Source: Piscinibacter defluvii
GTDB taxonomy: Bacteria > Pseudomonadota > Gammaproteobacteria > Burkholderiales > Burkholderiaceae_C
Direction of reading: 5' to 3'
Assembly: GCF_004011805.1 (NCBI RefSeq)
Contig: NZ_RCHJ01000003.1
Location: 496,001-560,000 of the forward strand
DNA: 64,000 nucleotides
Positions 8,534 through 18,146 of the stretch are shown here, one piece after another. The position numbers and the translations under genes were made by a program. The stretch's first letter is position 1. Each line of letters opens with the position of its first letter. The notes beneath the pieces were generated by a model that saw only the letters and a list, made by a program, of their open reading frames with translations, searched no databases and was not told the origin of the DNA.

Positions 8534-11082
8534 GACACATGACCCCGGCGACGCACCAGCTCCGCGATCGCCTCGTCGATCGACAGGCCCTGGGCACGCA
8601 GTTCGTCGATCGGTGCGTTGTCTTCGAGCTTGTTGGAGAAGAGCAGGTGGGTCGCCGGATCGAGGATGTTGCGCGCCACGCCTTCGCCAACGGGCGACGA
8701 GATGTAGACCTCGGAGAACACGCCCGGCTCGGTGCGCAGCGAGTTCAGCAGCCGCTTCTTCGGCTCGTCCATCGACAGCCGGCCCTGGCGGTCGAGCATC
8801 TCGATCGACTCGGGCTTCTGGCGCAGCAGGAAGACCCAGTCGGAGCAGTTGAAGGCCGCTTCCATCTGCGCCGAGCCGTAGTAGTCGTCGGCGCTCTGCG
8901 TGGCGGTGCCGAGCGAACCGCCGTACTTGCGGGCGCGGCGCGCGGCCTCCTCGACGACAGCGGCCTTGACCGGATCGTCGGCGCCGATGTCGCCCAGTTG
9001 CTGCTTCAACTCGTCGATGAACAGCACCTTGCGCCGGTTGCGCGTCAGGTACATCTCGCCGGTGATCTGGTGCAGCAGCAGGATGTTGACCACCGCATGC
9101 AGGTCGGGCCGGCGCTTGAGTTCCTCATTCTCGATGACGACGAAGTCGTTCTCGAAGTCGATGCTGTTGCGGCCCTCGAAGAAGCGCTCGTACTGGCCGC
9201 CCCGTGCATAGGGGTTCAGCATGATCGCCAGGTCCTTGATGCGCGGGTCCTCGCGCACGCCCAGCTCCTCGATCGTGCCGGCCTTGAAGGCGTCGCGCAG
9301 TGCGGTGACGGTCAGATCGTTGCCGTGCGCGCGGAAGAGCTTGAGCACCATCGCCGAGATGGCCTTGTACTGAACCTCGTCCAGCGGCCGCGACATCGAG
9401 GCCATCTTCGAGATGGCCGGCACCAGCATGTCGATGTCCTCGTTGATGTCGACGATGTGAGTGAAAGGGTTCAGGCAGATGGCGACATCGGGCTTGAACT
9501 CGATGTAGGTGCCCTTGGCCTTGCGGCACAGTTTCTCGAACGAGCGGCCCAGGTCCAGCATCCAGACCTTGGCGTCTATGGCGCGGTAGGACCAGGCCAT
9601 CTCGTTCATCAGCACCGACTTGCCCGAGCCCGGCGCGCCGATGATCGCGAAGTTGTAGTTGCCGAGGTCGTTGTCGAAGATGTCAAGCGTCATCAGCTGG
9701 CCGCGCCGGCCGCCAAACACGAGCGCCGGCGTGCGCGTGCCGCGCCACTCGGCGATCAGCGGCGCGAGGTGGATGGCATTGGCCATCGTTTTGCGCGAGA
9801 CGCGGCGCATCTTGGCCAGGTCGCGGTGGAAGCGCTCGGACAGCGTCATCGGCAGGCTGGCCAGCAGCGCCTGCCGGTGCATGTAGACATCCGCGTTGAG
9901 CTGGAACCCACGGCCGCGCCAGATCGCGTTCGCCGTCTCCTGCGCGGCGACCGACTTGCCCGGTGGCGAGAAGATCGCGAGCTGGTGGTACAGGCTCACC
10001 AAGTTGCTGCCGACGTCGATCGCGTTGGCCGCGGCAGTCCAGTCCTGCAGCTTCTTGCCCACGTCGGGCATCACCTCGGCCATCTTGCTGCGTGCGTTCT
10101 GCGTCGCACGCACATGGTTTGCGGTGACCACCGACTTGGTGACGTTCGGATCGAGCACGTGCACGCCCATCGTCAGCAGGAAGGGCGCGCTGTACTGCAG
10201 CGCCGGCTGCATCAGGTCGCCGATCAGCGAGCCCATCTGCCAGAGCGCGAAGCGTTCGGGGAAGGACTTGATCGAGTAGAAGCGCGCTTCGAGGCGGTGT
10301 TCGCTGCCTTCCTTCCACAAGGTCAGGCCGCCGGGCTGCGGGTCCTGGATGGTGTCGAAGTCGACGATCTGGTCGCGGATCTCGCGGCCGTCGTCGTAGT
10401 GCAGGTTCGGGGCGTCAGCCTGCGAGATGCGATCGGGGTTCGTGAACAGCGCGCACCAGTTGATCAGGTCGGCGGCGTCGCACACGCGGTTCGGCAGCGA
10501 GGCCGAGCGCAGTGTCGAAGCCATCGACTCGCGCAGCGCCACCAGTTCGTCGCGGCGGTTCAGCTGGCCGGCATCGCCCGGCAGCGCGACGCTCATCATC
10601 AGCCGGAAGTCGCGGATCGTGTAGTGGAAGCCCGACGTCAGCGACCGCTGGGCGCCGCCGAGCAGATGGCCGACACGCTGGCGCGCCAGACGGTGGAAGA
10701 GGTTGTCGTTGCGCGCGGGCCGGCCCCAGTGTTTGGCCTTCTCGGCCTGGTCGCTGTCCTCGACGCGCAGATTGGCGTAGCGACATAGCTGCTCGCGAAT
10801 GTGCGGCGAGGCGAACAGGTGAAACTGAACCCCGGTACCCGGCGGGCAGGTCGCGTAGAGCGACACCAGCACCTCGGCCATGCGTTCGTCGGCGCCGGAC
10901 TGCGGCATCAGCTCCAGCAGGAAGCCGAGGCCGTCGCGGTTGACGAACAGCTTCTCGTCGGTCAGATAGGCCGAGTAGGGCAGCCAGGCGGCGAACTGTT
11001 CGGCGGGCGAGTCGGCTTCGGCACCGAAGGGCAGCCAGTTCGCGAGGCCAGCGCGTTCGACATGGGGGAGGCGGGCGTTCAT
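8530..11082 (-). CDS. traC: T4SS assembly ATPase TraC (VirB4 family)
   Basis: 850 residues. TraC is the cytoplasmic/peripheral membrane ATPase that powers pilus assembly. The N-terminal half is the TraC_F_IV domain (LPYSAYLTDEKLFVNRDG at about 40-57). The C-terminal half is the motor: Walker A GAPGSGKSVLMNE, Walker B KVLFIDELKQQLGD, and downstream VirB4-type SADDYYGS and FNCSDWVFLLRQKPES. An in-frame GTG at 11109 lies inside traV. ATG 11082 is preferred because it follows the traV stop by 7 bases and has GAGG upstream. Length is normal for the family. Confidence 0.93.
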   Translation of the reverse strand: MNARLPHVERAGLANWLPFGAEADSPAEQFAAWLPYSAYLTDEKLFVNRDGLGFLLELMPQSGADERMAEVLVSLYATCPPGTGVQFHLFASPHIREQLCRYANLRVEDSDQAEKAKHWGRPARNDNLFHRLARQRVGHLLGGAQRSLTSGFHYTIRDFRLMMSVALPGDAGQLNRRDELVALRESMASTLRSASLPNRVCDAADLINWCALFTNPDRISQADAPNLHYDDGREIRDQIVDFDTIQDPQPGGLTLWKEGSEHRLEARFYSIKSFPERFALWQMGSLIGDLMQPALQYSAPFLLTMGVHVLDPNVTKSVVTANHVRATQNARSKMAEVMPDVGKKLQDWTAAANAIDVGSNLVSLYHQLAIFSPPGKSVAAQETANAIWRGRGFQLNADVYMHRQALLASLPMTLSERFHRDLAKMRRVSRKTMANAIHLAPLIAEWRGTRTPALVFGGRRGQLMTLDIFDNDLGNYNFAIIGAPGSGKSVLMNEMAWSYRAIDAKVWMLDLGRSFEKLCRKAKGTYIEFKPDVAICLNPFTHIVDINEDIDMLVPAISKMASMSRPLDEVQYKAISAMVLKLFRAHGNDLTVTALRDAFKAGTIEELGVREDPRIKDLAIMLNPYARGGQYERFFEGRNSIDFENDFVVIENEELKRRPDLHAVVNILLLHQITGEMYLTRNRRKVLFIDELKQQLGDIGADDPVKAAVVEEAARRARKYGGSLGTATQSADDYYGSAQMEAAFNCSDWVFLLRQKPESIEMLDRQGRLSMDEPKKRLLNSLRTEPGVFSEVYISSPVGEGVARNILDPATHLLFSNKLEDNAPIDELRAQGLSIDEAIAELVRRRGHVS

Positions 11083-11089
11083 CGTGGCC

Positions 11090-11686
11090 TCAGTCGGGGT
11101 TGTCGCCACTGGCCGGTGCGGCGGGCCGCGTTGGCAGACCAGGGATCAACTGGTCGAGACCGGGCGGACGCTGGACACCCGCGGCGGGTGCTCGGGGTGC
11201 GGGGTCCGCGGCTGCGCGTCCGGCGGGTGCACGCACGGGTGCGTAGGCTTCGCGGATCGCTCGCTGGGCGGGGTCGACGAGCCAACGGCCGCCATCGACC
11301 TGCACGTACACATAGCCCTGGTCGTAGAGATCGCGGTCGGCGTCCTCCCAGGGCTTGAACCACAGCCGCAGGATGCGCGGTGCGGAGCGCAACGGGAGCA
11401 CCTGCGCGGCGTCGGCCGGTGCGTTGCGCGCGGTCGGTGTGCTTGCTGCCGACGCAGGGGGTGCCAAGTCGGGCGCAGCGGCCGGCGTCGCGCGAGCCCG
11501 CTGCGCCGGCAGGTTGTTCGCCACCGCGTTGGCATAGGTCCCGGACACGGACTGGCAGGTCACGCCGTCCGGTGCCTTGCAGGCGTAGCTGGAGTTGCCG
11601 CTCAGGCCGGACAGGCTCATGCAGCCTGCGAGCGACACCACGCCGCCGAGCAGGGCCACCAGGCGACTCATGTGGTGGGCATTCAT
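11090..11686 (-). CDS. traV: T4SS outer-membrane lipoprotein TraV
   Basis: 198 residues, lipoprotein signal ending in the lipobox SLAGCMSL. The mature N-terminus has the TraV motif [23 protein letters not shown] with two Cys. A Pro/Ala-rich linker follows, then the conserved [23 protein letters not shown] segment. TraV forms the outer-membrane core ring with TraK and TraB. Start chosen at ATG 11686, overlapping the dsbC stop (ATGA). An internal ATG at 11671 is a possible alternative. The Pro-rich C-terminal tail is longer than in F TraV but common in SXT-like elements. Confidence 0.9.
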   Translation of the reverse strand: MNAHHMSRLVALLGGVVSLAGCMSLSGLSGNSSYACKAPDGVTCQSVSGTYANAVANNLPAQRARATPAAAPDLAPPASAASTPTARNAPADAAQVLPLRSAPRILRLWFKPWEDADRDLYDQGYVYVQVDGGRWLVDPAQRAIREAYAPVRAPAGRAAADPAPRAPAAGVQRPPGLDQLIPGLPTRPAAPASGDNPD

Positions 11687-12495
11687 GGCCTGGCCTCGGG
11701 CGCCGTGCGGGCCAGCCGGTCCTCGATCACCGGCCGGGTGACGAAGCCTTCGGTGCGCGTCCCGTCGGCCCAGAACAGGGTCGGCGTTCCATTGACGCCC
11801 AACTGGCGGGCGAGTGCGAGGTTGCGGTCGATCGGGTGCTCGCAGGAGGACGCTGTTGTCGCAGTTGGCGCAACGCCGTCGTGCATCGCCTGTCGCCATG
11901 CCTGTGCACGGTCCGCCGCGCACCAGATCGAGACCGGTCGCGCCATGCCCTGGAAGGGCAGAAGGAAGGTGTGGATCGTGACGTCGTCGAGGCCATCGAG
12001 TTCGGGTTCGAGCCGGCGGCAGAAGCTGCAGCCGGGGTCGCTGAAGACTGCGAGCTGGCGGCGGCCGTTGCCGCGCACCGTCGTGATCGCGTCCGCGACG
12101 GGCAGCGAACCGAATGCGATGGTTGCCGCCGATGGGATCGCGGCCGTCGCCGGCTCGGCACGCGCGGCGGCCAGCAGGCGCGGCCCGGTCAGGTCGGTCA
12201 TCGTGCGCGTGTCGAAGAGGCGACCGAAGATGAAGTAGCGCGGGTCGCGCGCGGCCACGAAGGCGACGTTGCCGTTCATCCAGACCTCGTAGACGCCGGG
12301 CACGGGCGAACGCGCGACCTCGGTGAAGCGCGTGCCGGGATGGGCCTTGCGCAGCACGCCGAGCAGTCGGGACTCGTCGGCATTCGGGCCGGCCGCTACC
12401 GCCGCGGCCAGCGGCGACAGCAGCGCGATGCACAGCGTGGCGAGTGCCGCGGGCCGCGTCAGCGGCCTGCAGCGGAGCGGATCAGTAGGAGCCAT
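11683..12495 (-). CDS. dsbC: Thiol:disulfide interchange protein DsbC of the transfer operon
   Basis: 270 residues, signal peptide ending near AVAAGPN. A DsbC-type dimerisation domain ([13 protein letters not shown] at about 75-87) precedes a thioredoxin domain with the active site [14 protein letters not shown] and the cis-Pro loop [12 protein letters not shown]. It is expected to isomerise disulfides in Cys-rich transfer proteins such as TraN, TraU and TraH. The position between traB and traV is the SXT/IncC arrangement. ATG 12495 lies 14 bases inside the end of traB, and its stop overlaps the traV start. Upstream in-frame codons belong to traB's other frame and give no signal peptide. Confidence 0.92.
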   Translation of the reverse strand: MAPTDPLRCRPLTRPAALATLCIALLSPLAAAVAAGPNADESRLLGVLRKAHPGTRFTEVARSPVPGVYEVWMNGNVAFVAARDPRYFIFGRLFDTRTMTDLTGPRLLAAARAEPATAAIPSAATIAFGSLPVADAITTVRGNGRRQLAVFSDPGCSFCRRLEPELDGLDDVTIHTFLLPFQGMARPVSIWCAADRAQAWRQAMHDGVAPTATTASSCEHPIDRNLALARQLGVNGTPTLFWADGTRTEGFVTRPVIEDRLARTAPEARP

Positions 12496-13828
12496 CGTCG
12501 TCGGCCTCCGTGCTGCGAGTGGTTGAAGAAGGGTTCGCGCTGGCGCGCTGCTCGGAGCCGGGCGGCGGCAGGTCGATGCGCACGCCCTTGGTGATGACGA
12601 CGTCGATCTCGCGGCCGGCATCGACCTCGATCACCGGAAACGTGTTCTCGGCGAGCTTGATGTAGTACTGCGCCAGCCGGTCGAGCGCGCGCCCGACGCC
12701 AGTGCCCAGGCCGGCGCGGTAGGCGTCGGCGCCCGAGGCGGTGGCGATCGTGCCCAGCGCCGAGGTGCTGTAGCTGGTCGACGAGGTGGCCAGCCCCTGG
12801 CCGATGCCGCTGACCACACCGGCCAGCAGCGCGTTGGCCAGCATCTGCCCCTGCTTGGTGACCAGGCGGCCACGCATGCCGACCTTGCCGTCTTCGCCGT
12901 ACACGCTGCCCTGGATGCGTACTTCCAGCGCCGCGCCGTCGGCGCGCACGCAGGAGAGGTTCTCGGTGCGCAGGTAGGCGCGTTCGGAACTGATGTCGCC
13001 ATAGCCCGCCGCGATCACGAAGCAGTCGCGGTACTCGCCGCGGAAGCGATTCGGCAGCACCGAGTTGTCCGAGAGGCGGATCAGCACCGGATGCGGGTTG
13101 GATTGCGACTGGCCGCCGGTGGGCGCGTCCAGACCGCCGAGCAGCGTGCCACGCGTGAAGCTCACGGGCAGGAAAGTCGACAGCGTGCGGGCGTCCGAGG
13201 CTGCGAGCGTCGGCGCGCTGGTGGCAGCGCGGTCGGCCACCGCGATGCGCATCAGGACTGGTGCGGCTGGCGCCTGAAGCGGCAGCGCCGTAGACAGCGG
13301 CGCCGGCGGCACGCCGGGTGGCATCGCTGGTACCGCCCCTGCAGCCCCGCGTGGTGCGGGCGGCGGTGGTGGCAGCGCCGAGGGCGGCGGGAGAGTCGGC
13401 ACGGGTGCCGGATTTGGAGCGGGCACCGGCCCGGGCGCCTGGACCGCCTGCGTGGTCGCAGTCAGCCGCTGCTCGAGTTCGGCGAAGCGCTGCATCGTGC
13501 GCGCCTCGAAGGCCTGGCGGTCCTTGTTCAGCCGGCCTTGTTCTTCGCGCTCGCTCTCGTACTGCGCGAGCTTGCTGCCGGCCGTACCGACCCACTGGTC
13601 CACCGGGTTGACCTGCTGACCCGGCGGCATCACGCCGATGTTGGTGACCGCGCCCGGCGTGCCGCCGCTGGCCTTGCCGGCCTGGCTCGAGGGCGCGCTC
13701 TCGGCGAAGGCGAAGACCAGCCACAGCAGGCCCACGCCGCCCAGCAGGATGGCGCCGAGCATGGCGTACTGACGCTGCCGCGGCGTCAGGCGCTCAACCA
13801 GCGAGCGCATCGGTACGGGCAGGTTCAT
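12482..13828 (-). CDS. traB: T4SS core protein TraB (VirB10 family)
   Basis: 448 residues: short cytoplasmic tail, one inner-membrane helix ([20 protein letters not shown] at about 20-39), a coiled and Pro-rich periplasmic linker, and a C-terminal VirB10/TrbI beta-barrel-like domain with [16 protein letters not shown], the conserved [13 protein letters not shown] and [23 protein letters not shown]. TraB spans both membranes in the core complex. ATG 13828 overlaps the traK stop as ATGA. Upstream in-frame codons would run into traK and lack domain sense. Length fits SXT-like TraB. Confidence 0.92.
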   Translation of the reverse strand: MNLPVPMRSLVERLTPRQRQYAMLGAILLGGVGLLWLVFAFAESAPSSQAGKASGGTPGAVTNIGVMPPGQQVNPVDQWVGTAGSKLAQYESEREEQGRLNKDRQAFEARTMQRFAELEQRLTATTQAVQAPGPVPAPNPAPVPTLPPPSALPPPPPAPRGAAGAVPAMPPGVPPAPLSTALPLQAPAAPVLMRIAVADRAATSAPTLAASDARTLSTFLPVSFTRGTLLGGLDAPTGGQSQSNPHPVLIRLSDNSVLPNRFRGEYRDCFVIAAGYGDISSERAYLRTENLSCVRADGAALEVRIQGSVYGEDGKVGMRGRLVTKQGQMLANALLAGVVSGIGQGLATSSTSYSTSALGTIATASGADAYRAGLGTGVGRALDRLAQYYIKLAENTFPVIEVDAGREIDVVITKGVRIDLPPPGSEQRASANPSSTTRSTEADDDGSY

Positions 13829-14691
13829 CGCTCGCCTCCACGGCGGATCACGTAGACGCTGGTGCTCTCGCCGGGCCGCAGCTGGTGGTGCTCGACCGCG
13901 ACGCCGAGCACCTGGCCGCCGGCCTTGCTGTCGGGGCGGTCGAACTCCTGTTCGGCGAGCACCATCACGACCCCGCTGACGTTCTGCAGCAGGTACTTCT
14001 CGCCGGTCAGGCCGCGGCCTTCGTAGCGGCGCATCAGCGCAAAGCGCGCCTCGGCCCACAGTTGCACCGGCCGGTTGAGTTCGTCCACGCGCACGTCCGG
14101 TGGCACGCGGTCCGACGCCATCGCGACCAGCAACGCCTTCATGGCGCGCACGTGCTGGGCCGAGGGGCTGGACGGGCCGGACGATGCGCGGCCATCGACC
14201 GGCACGGGCGGGACGCTGCGGTCGCGGATCAGGATGGTGTCGGCCGGCGTGTCGGCCCGGCGCAGGATCAGCGTGAAGGTCGCGTGGGCCGACGAGATGA
14301 ACAGGTTCACCGGCTTCCCCGCGGCGGCGCCATCGCCGGCAGTGGCGACTGGCCGCACGTAGATCTCACCCTTGTCGCGGTCGCACTCGACGACGATCTC
14401 GCCGGCAGGGTTGACCGCCGGTGAAAGAGGCGCCACCGGCGAGCCGGGCGACCCGGATGCACCAGCCGCCGCACCGCCGCAGGAACTGGAGTGGATGTTG
14501 CCGAAGACATCGGTGATCGGCGCACCCTCGATGCGGATGCGCGTCGGCTCCTTGACCGACAGGATGGCTTCCACCGCCACGCCGTCGCGCGCATCGACGA
14601 TCTGCAGCGCGTGGCTTGCCGAAGTGCAAGCCAACGCGATCAGCACGGCCGCAACGGGTCGAGGCGCGCCTGTGAGGCTACGAGGCCGCAT
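13825..14691 (-). CDS. traK: T4SS outer-membrane core protein TraK
   Basis: 288 residues, signal peptide (ending SASHALQ). The mature N-terminus starts with the TraK/secretin-like pattern VDARDGVAVEAILSVKEPTRIRIEGAPITDVFG. Beta-rich segments follow (IVVECDRDKGEIYVRPV, HATFTLILRRADTPADTILIRD), and the C-terminus ends VEHHQLRPGESTSVYVIR. TraK corresponds to VirB9 in the core complex. Two extra Cys (SSSCGG, VECDRD) could make a disulfide. It starts inside the last 14 bases of traE and its stop overlaps traB. Confidence 0.9.
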   Translation of the reverse strand: MRPRSLTGAPRPVAAVLIALACTSASHALQIVDARDGVAVEAILSVKEPTRIRIEGAPITDVFGNIHSSSCGGAAAGASGSPGSPVAPLSPAVNPAGEIVVECDRDKGEIYVRPVATAGDGAAAGKPVNLFISSAHATFTLILRRADTPADTILIRDRSVPPVPVDGRASSGPSSPSAQHVRAMKALLVAMASDRVPPDVRVDELNRPVQLWAEARFALMRRYEGRGLTGEKYLLQNVSGVVMVLAEQEFDRPDSKAGGQVLGVAVEHHQLRPGESTSVYVIRRGGER

Positions 14692-15244
14692 GGGGAAGCT
14701 CCTTGAAGGTCTTGAGATGCACGCGGCCGCCGGCGTAGCTGAACTCCACCAGGTAGGCCTTCAGGTCGTTCGCGGTCTCGACGCCGTTGACGAGCGTGCG
14801 CAGCCGGCCGCGCACCACCACCGACTGGCCTTCCTCGCTGGGCACGAGCTGCTGCGGGGCGAACGAGGTGCTCGCGTTGATGCGCTTGAGGCGCCCCGCC
14901 TCGAGTTCCTGCCGGGTCTTCAGGCCGCCGTGCTGCTCGGGTTCGACGTAGCCGAGCAGGATGTCCTTCTTCCAGTCGATGGAGGCCGGTGTCACGTCGA
15001 GCACCAGCCAGGCGACGAAGCTGCCCATCTGTTCCAGGTACTCGCCGCTGGCCTTGTCGCGCGTGACCCAGAAGGACTTGTTGATCGACGGCGGCACGAC
15101 CACCGTGCGCACGGCACCGATCAGGTTCAGCACCACGGCCAGCGCGAGCACATGGCCGGCTGCCAGCAGGCCGACGGCCGCGCCGAGCGTGCGGTTGCGG
15201 CGCCGCAGCTCCTTCAGGTCGCCACTGAGCCGTTCGAAGTCCAT
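14678..15244 (-). CDS. traE: T4SS inner-membrane protein TraE (VirB8-like role)
   Basis: 188 residues: one N-terminal membrane helix (LGAAVGLLAAGHVLALAVVLNLI) and a periplasmic domain with the TraE signatures VVPPSINKSFWVTRDKAS, YLEQMGSFVAWLVLDVTP and VVRGRLRTLVNG. It is part of the inner-membrane scaffold linking TraC and the core complex. Start MDFERLSGDLKELRRRN is the typical TraE opening. The gap to traL is 19 bases and the 3' end overlaps traK. Length matches the family. Confidence 0.92.
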   Translation of the reverse strand: MDFERLSGDLKELRRRNRTLGAAVGLLAAGHVLALAVVLNLIGAVRTVVVPPSINKSFWVTRDKASGEYLEQMGSFVAWLVLDVTPASIDWKKDILLGYVEPEQHGGLKTRQELEAGRLKRINASTSFAPQQLVPSEEGQSVVVRGRLRTLVNGVETANDLKAYLVEFSYAGGRVHLKTFKELPHAAS

Positions 15245-15263
15245 GGTGGGCGCGCTCCGGGTC

Positions 15264-15563
15264 TCAGCCGACCATGCGGCGGATGTGCGAAGGCGGCGTG
15301 GCGCGCATCGCGGTCAGCGGGCTGGTCGGCAGGTGCCAGTAGAGCCAATGGATCGCGAAGGCCGGGTGCTTGTCGGCCTTGATGCGGGCGATCCAGCGCG
15401 AGGTGAACAGCCCCGCGGCGAAGCACAGCGCGAACGAGAGCTTCGAGCCCGACATGTAGCCCATGAACAGGCCCAGCAGCGCGGGCGCGGCGACGTCGAC
15501 GTCCCAGAAGCCGATCTTCCACTGGTCGTCGAGACGCCGTGGGATGTAGGTGTCGGCGTGCAT
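15264..15563 (-). CDS. traL: T4SS inner-membrane protein TraL (VirB3-like)
   Basis: 99 residues: conserved N-terminus YIPRRLDDQWKIGFWDVD, a hydrophobic hairpin (ALLGLFMGYMSGSKLSFALCFAAGLF) and a C-terminal PAFAIHWLYWHLP, all typical of TraL. It is a small membrane component of the pilus-assembly machinery. ATG 15563 has GGAGG about 4 bases upstream. An in-frame start 16 codons earlier would add a sequence without family similarity. It lies between the pilin gene and traE, the canonical order. Confidence 0.92.
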   Translation of the reverse strand: MHADTYIPRRLDDQWKIGFWDVDVAAPALLGLFMGYMSGSKLSFALCFAAGLFTSRWIARIKADKHPAFAIHWLYWHLPTSPLTAMRATPPSHIRRMVG

Positions 15564-15603
15564 GGAGCCTCCGGGCGGTGCGTGCAGCAGGCTTCGCGGC
15601 GGC

Positions 15604-15960
15604 TCAGACAACCGCGCCCATGATGGCGCCGGCGATGACCAAGCCGACGGCGGCGAAGATGGCCAGGCCGACGTAGAACAGCACCGGCCCGAAGTTGCGC
15701 AGCGCCGCCAGCGAGATCAGCGCGACGACGAAGCCCACGAAGCCGACCAGCGCCTTGATGCCGGGGCCGAGGCTCGCGATGGCGGTAAGCGCGGAAGTCA
15801 GCGGGCCGGTGATGCCGGTGAAGGCGACCAGGTCGAGCGCGTGGCCGGGGAATGCGATGCCCAGGCCGAGTGCGATCAGGCACAACAGGACGGCGATGGT
15901 CCACGGCCGGCGTGGGGCGCGGCGGGTGAGCGTGGGAGCGGCAAGAGTGGTGGTGGTCAT
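15604..15960 (-). CDS. traA: Type F pilin precursor (TraA-like)
   Basis: 118 residues: a long basic leader (TRRAPRRPW), a first hydrophobic segment ending near FPGHALD (probable signal-peptidase cut after HA or AL), and a mature part of about 75 residues. That part has two hydrophobic helices separated by a short loop (IKALVGFVGFVVALISLAALRNFGPVLFYVGLAIFAAVGLV), as expected for a cyclic or linear F-type pilin. It sits first in the traA-traL-traE-traK-traB series. The linked S26 peptidase (7617-8168) is the likely processing enzyme. Assignment is by size, topology and place; pilins diverge quickly. Confidence 0.8.
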   Translation of the reverse strand: MTTTTLAAPTLTRRAPRRPWTIAVLLCLIALGLGIAFPGHALDLVAFTGITGPLTSALTAIASLGPGIKALVGFVGFVVALISLAALRNFGPVLFYVGLAIFAAVGLVIAGAIMGAVV

Positions 15961-16087
15961 GGAAACCTCATTGGTTGAGCGTGGAGAGATGAACTCGGGT
16001 TGGGGGGTTGTCGTGACGGCACGTGGGTGCGTCCACTGCGGGGGCGGTGCACGGCAGTTGGACCAGCGCCATGCGGGCCTGACCGCG

Positions 16088-16108
16088 CCGGAGGAACTGG
16101 CCCTCCGG
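16088..16108 (-). terminator. Stem-loop between OmpA-like gene and pilin gene
   Basis: A perfect 7-bp inverted repeat (CCGGAGG/CCTCCGG) with a 7-base loop sits directly after the stop of the OmpA-like gene and 130 bases before the pilin start. No U-tract follows, so a classic Rho-independent terminator is unlikely. It may act as an attenuator or an mRNA-processing or stabilising element that sets pilin level against the upstream genes. The rest of the 149-base gap shows nothing else clear. Confidence 0.35.
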
Positions 16109-16109
16109 C

Positions 16110-16820
16110 TCACAACTCACCTCCGTCGCGCTCGAGGGTGACCTCGACACGCCGGTTGGCTGCCCGACCCGAAGCGTTGCCGTTGGTGGCGGCGTAGCAG
16201 CACGCACCTTGGGACTGCACGCGCACTTCGGCGCCGGCAAGCAGGCGCGAGTGGCGCGCCGTCAGGTAGCGCTGCACCGCCTCGGCGCGGGCTTGTGCGA
16301 GAGCCTGGTTTGATGCAGGGGGCCCGATGCTGTCGGTACGCCCTGCGATCAACACACGGCGAATCGGCAGCGGCTGTGTGGCCGCGAGATCGAGGGCGTC
16401 ACGCCCCGCGGTGTCGAGGTCCGATCGACCGAAGCCGAAGTGCACGACGACCTTCAGCGGCGACGGGTCTTCGATCGCCTCGGACGCCGAAGCTTGCGGT
16501 GGCCTGTGCGAGACCGTCGGCGTCAGCGTCAACGCGTCCTGCGCGCGCTGCGCAGGCGAAGGCGACGGTTCCACGGCGACGGGGGTCGATGCGGGCGCAG
16601 GGAGCGACTTGGCGCTGGGCCGCGGGCAGGCTGGCGGCTGGCACAGCGCGAAGCGGGCGTCGCCCCCGAAGCCGGACTGCGCGATGCGTGCTGCGCCCAA
16701 GCCAGGCGCCGCAGGTGCCGGTGACATCGACGGGTTTGGCCCAGCCAGTTCAATCGAACTGCAGGCGGCCGCGCCGAACGCAATCCACGCCAGCAGCGTG
16801 CGAATGGCAGGGCGCTTCAT
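16110..16820 (-). CDS. OmpA-family peptidoglycan-binding lipoprotein
   Basis: 236 residues, lipoprotein signal with lipobox FGAAACSS. A Pro/Ser-rich linker (about 25-110) precedes a C-terminal OmpA domain: [40 protein letters not shown] and [10 protein letters not shown]. The TDxxG and NxxLxxxRA patterns are those that bind diaminopimelate in peptidoglycan. Together with the adjacent lytic transglycosylase it could anchor or locally open the cell wall for the T4SS channel. The two genes overlap by 4 bases (ATGA), so they are probably co-expressed with the tra operon. Confidence 0.85.
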   Translation of the reverse strand: MKRPAIRTLLAWIAFGAAACSSIELAGPNPSMSPAPAAPGLGAARIAQSGFGGDARFALCQPPACPRPSAKSLPAPASTPVAVEPSPSPAQRAQDALTLTPTVSHRPPQASASEAIEDPSPLKVVVHFGFGRSDLDTAGRDALDLAATQPLPIRRVLIAGRTDSIGPPASNQALAQARAEAVQRYLTARHSRLLAGAEVRVQSQGACCYAATNGNASGRAANRRVEVTLERDGGEL

Positions 16821-17341
16821 GGCCTGACCCCCTCGGCCACCGGCAGCTTGCGGAAGACCTGCCAGGCATAGCGCGACCGAGCTTCGGTGCACCGTGCGCC
16901 CTTCAGCTGCGAGCAGGCGGCGTTGTAGGCTCCAACCCCGTTCCACGTCGCGCCATGGCGCGAGAACGTGTCCGCGAGCAGCCAGGCGCCGACCTGAATG
17001 TTGGTGCAGGGGTCGAACAGGTGCGCTTCTGCGATGCCGTGGCGGGCCAGCCGCGGCAGGTGCGAGCTGTTGATCTGCATGAGGCCAATGTCGTAGGAGC
17101 CGGTGCGCGCGACGTGGGACCGATTGACCGCGCGCGGATTCAAGTTCGACTCGACGCGGGCAATCGCATAGAGCAGTTCGGCAGCGACGCCGTACCGCTG
17201 CGCCGCCTGCTCCCAGCACGCCTGCGCCGGCTGGACCCCGAGCGCCATGAGCCAAAGCGCAGCCCACCGCACGACGCCCGCCACAGCCGACCGCGAGGCG
17301 GACGAGGCGCAAGGCAGCGGGGTGGGCAGAGTGGCGAACAT
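16817..17341 (-). CDS. Lytic transglycosylase of the conjugation system (SLT family)
   Basis: 174 residues, signal peptide ending near AQAC. The Slt domain starts [28 protein letters not shown], where the Glu of RVES is the catalytic acid. Then come the [11 protein letters not shown] motif, [14 protein letters not shown] and GVGAYNAA. This is the VirB1/orf169-type peptidoglycanase that opens the wall for the T4SS. ATG 17341 is preferred over the adjacent GTG 17344 because GGAG lies 5 bases upstream. The 148 bases before it (17342-17489) hold no gene I can support. Confidence 0.9.
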   Translation of the reverse strand: MFATLPTPLPCASSASRSAVAGVVRWAALWLMALGVQPAQACWEQAAQRYGVAAELLYAIARVESNLNPRAVNRSHVARTGSYDIGLMQINSSHLPRLARHGIAEAHLFDPCTNIQVGAWLLADTFSRHGATWNGVGAYNAACSQLKGARCTEARSRYAWQVFRKLPVAEGVRP

Positions 17342-17489
17342 CACAGCTCCGAAGACGGGTCGGCACGCTCGCTGGCCAGCAGGCCGCGAGGCAAGGCTGG
17401 CGATGCCAGCGAGGGTCGGGTTCGGGTGGGCCGGCTTCGGGGCCGGCAGGGTGCTCAGCGCTTCGGCGCATTCGCGCGCGAGGCGCGCA

Positions 17490-17984
17490 TCACCCGGGGC
17501 GTGGCAGTCGCCATCGGGACGAGCGATCGGCCATGTTCAGCCGGGCCTGGCGCAGCACGCGCGTGTCGGCGTCGTCGATTTGCCGTGCGAGGGCGACGCA
17601 GGCGGTGGTCAGCTGGTCGAGCTGGAACTTGGGGTTCGGGTGCCGGTTGGCCGGCGAGCGCTGCACGGCCTGCAGCAGTTCGTACTGCGGGCGCCACATC
17701 GACTCGCGGCGGCGCGGCGTTTTCGGCGCGCGCAGCACGAGTTGGGTGCCGAGGAAGCCGAAGATGCGACCGGGTGCATCGTCCGCCTCGAAGACCAGCG
17801 ACACGCAGGCGCTGATCAGGTCCGGGAAGCGGAAGGTGGGCGAGGTGTTGTCGTCGCTGCGCAGCAGGCCGTACAGCCACTCGTGCTCGTCGAGGAAGAG
17901 CCGCGTCTCGACCGTATCCGGGTGCTCGCCGGGCGAGCTGCCGAGGGCACTGGGGTCGGGGGCGTTGTGCGAAGCGGTGATCAT
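17490..17984 (-). CDS. Conserved-looking protein of unknown function, first gene of the main tra operon
   Basis: 164 residues without signal peptide or membrane segment, so probably cytoplasmic. Visible blocks include [55 protein letters not shown] and [18 protein letters not shown]. The N-terminal half has the look of a small DNA-binding or dimerising protein (compare RHH/AcaB-like proteins of ICEs), but I cannot place it in a family. It is transcribed toward the transglycosylase and may be the first gene after the operator-like palindrome at 18147-18170. Possibly a transfer regulator (inference). Confidence 0.6.
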   Translation of the reverse strand: MITASHNAPDPSALGSSPGEHPDTVETRLFLDEHEWLYGLLRSDDNTSPTFRFPDLISACVSLVFEADDAPGRIFGFLGTQLVLRAPKTPRRRESMWRPQYELLQAVQRSPANRHPNPKFQLDQLTTACVALARQIDDADTRVLRQARLNMADRSSRWRLPRPG

Positions 17985-18146
17985 GGGCGCATCCCTGGGT
18001 CATCGACTGCGGGCGGTGCTCTTTGGAGCGGGTGACCGGAAGGGTAGGCAGGGTGCAGTGCCAGCGCCGGGCTGAATGCAGCGAATGAGAGGGGGGTTTC
18101 GAGGTCAACGGCGGGGCCGCCAATGCGTGCGATGGATGACCACCAA

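Noticed and set aside
8539-10788. Very long plus-strand reading frame opposite traC (749 codons)
   Set aside because: It mirrors traC codon for codon, is rich in Arg/His/Val/Leu as expected from the complement of high-GC codons, and has no motif or RBS. traC is certain.
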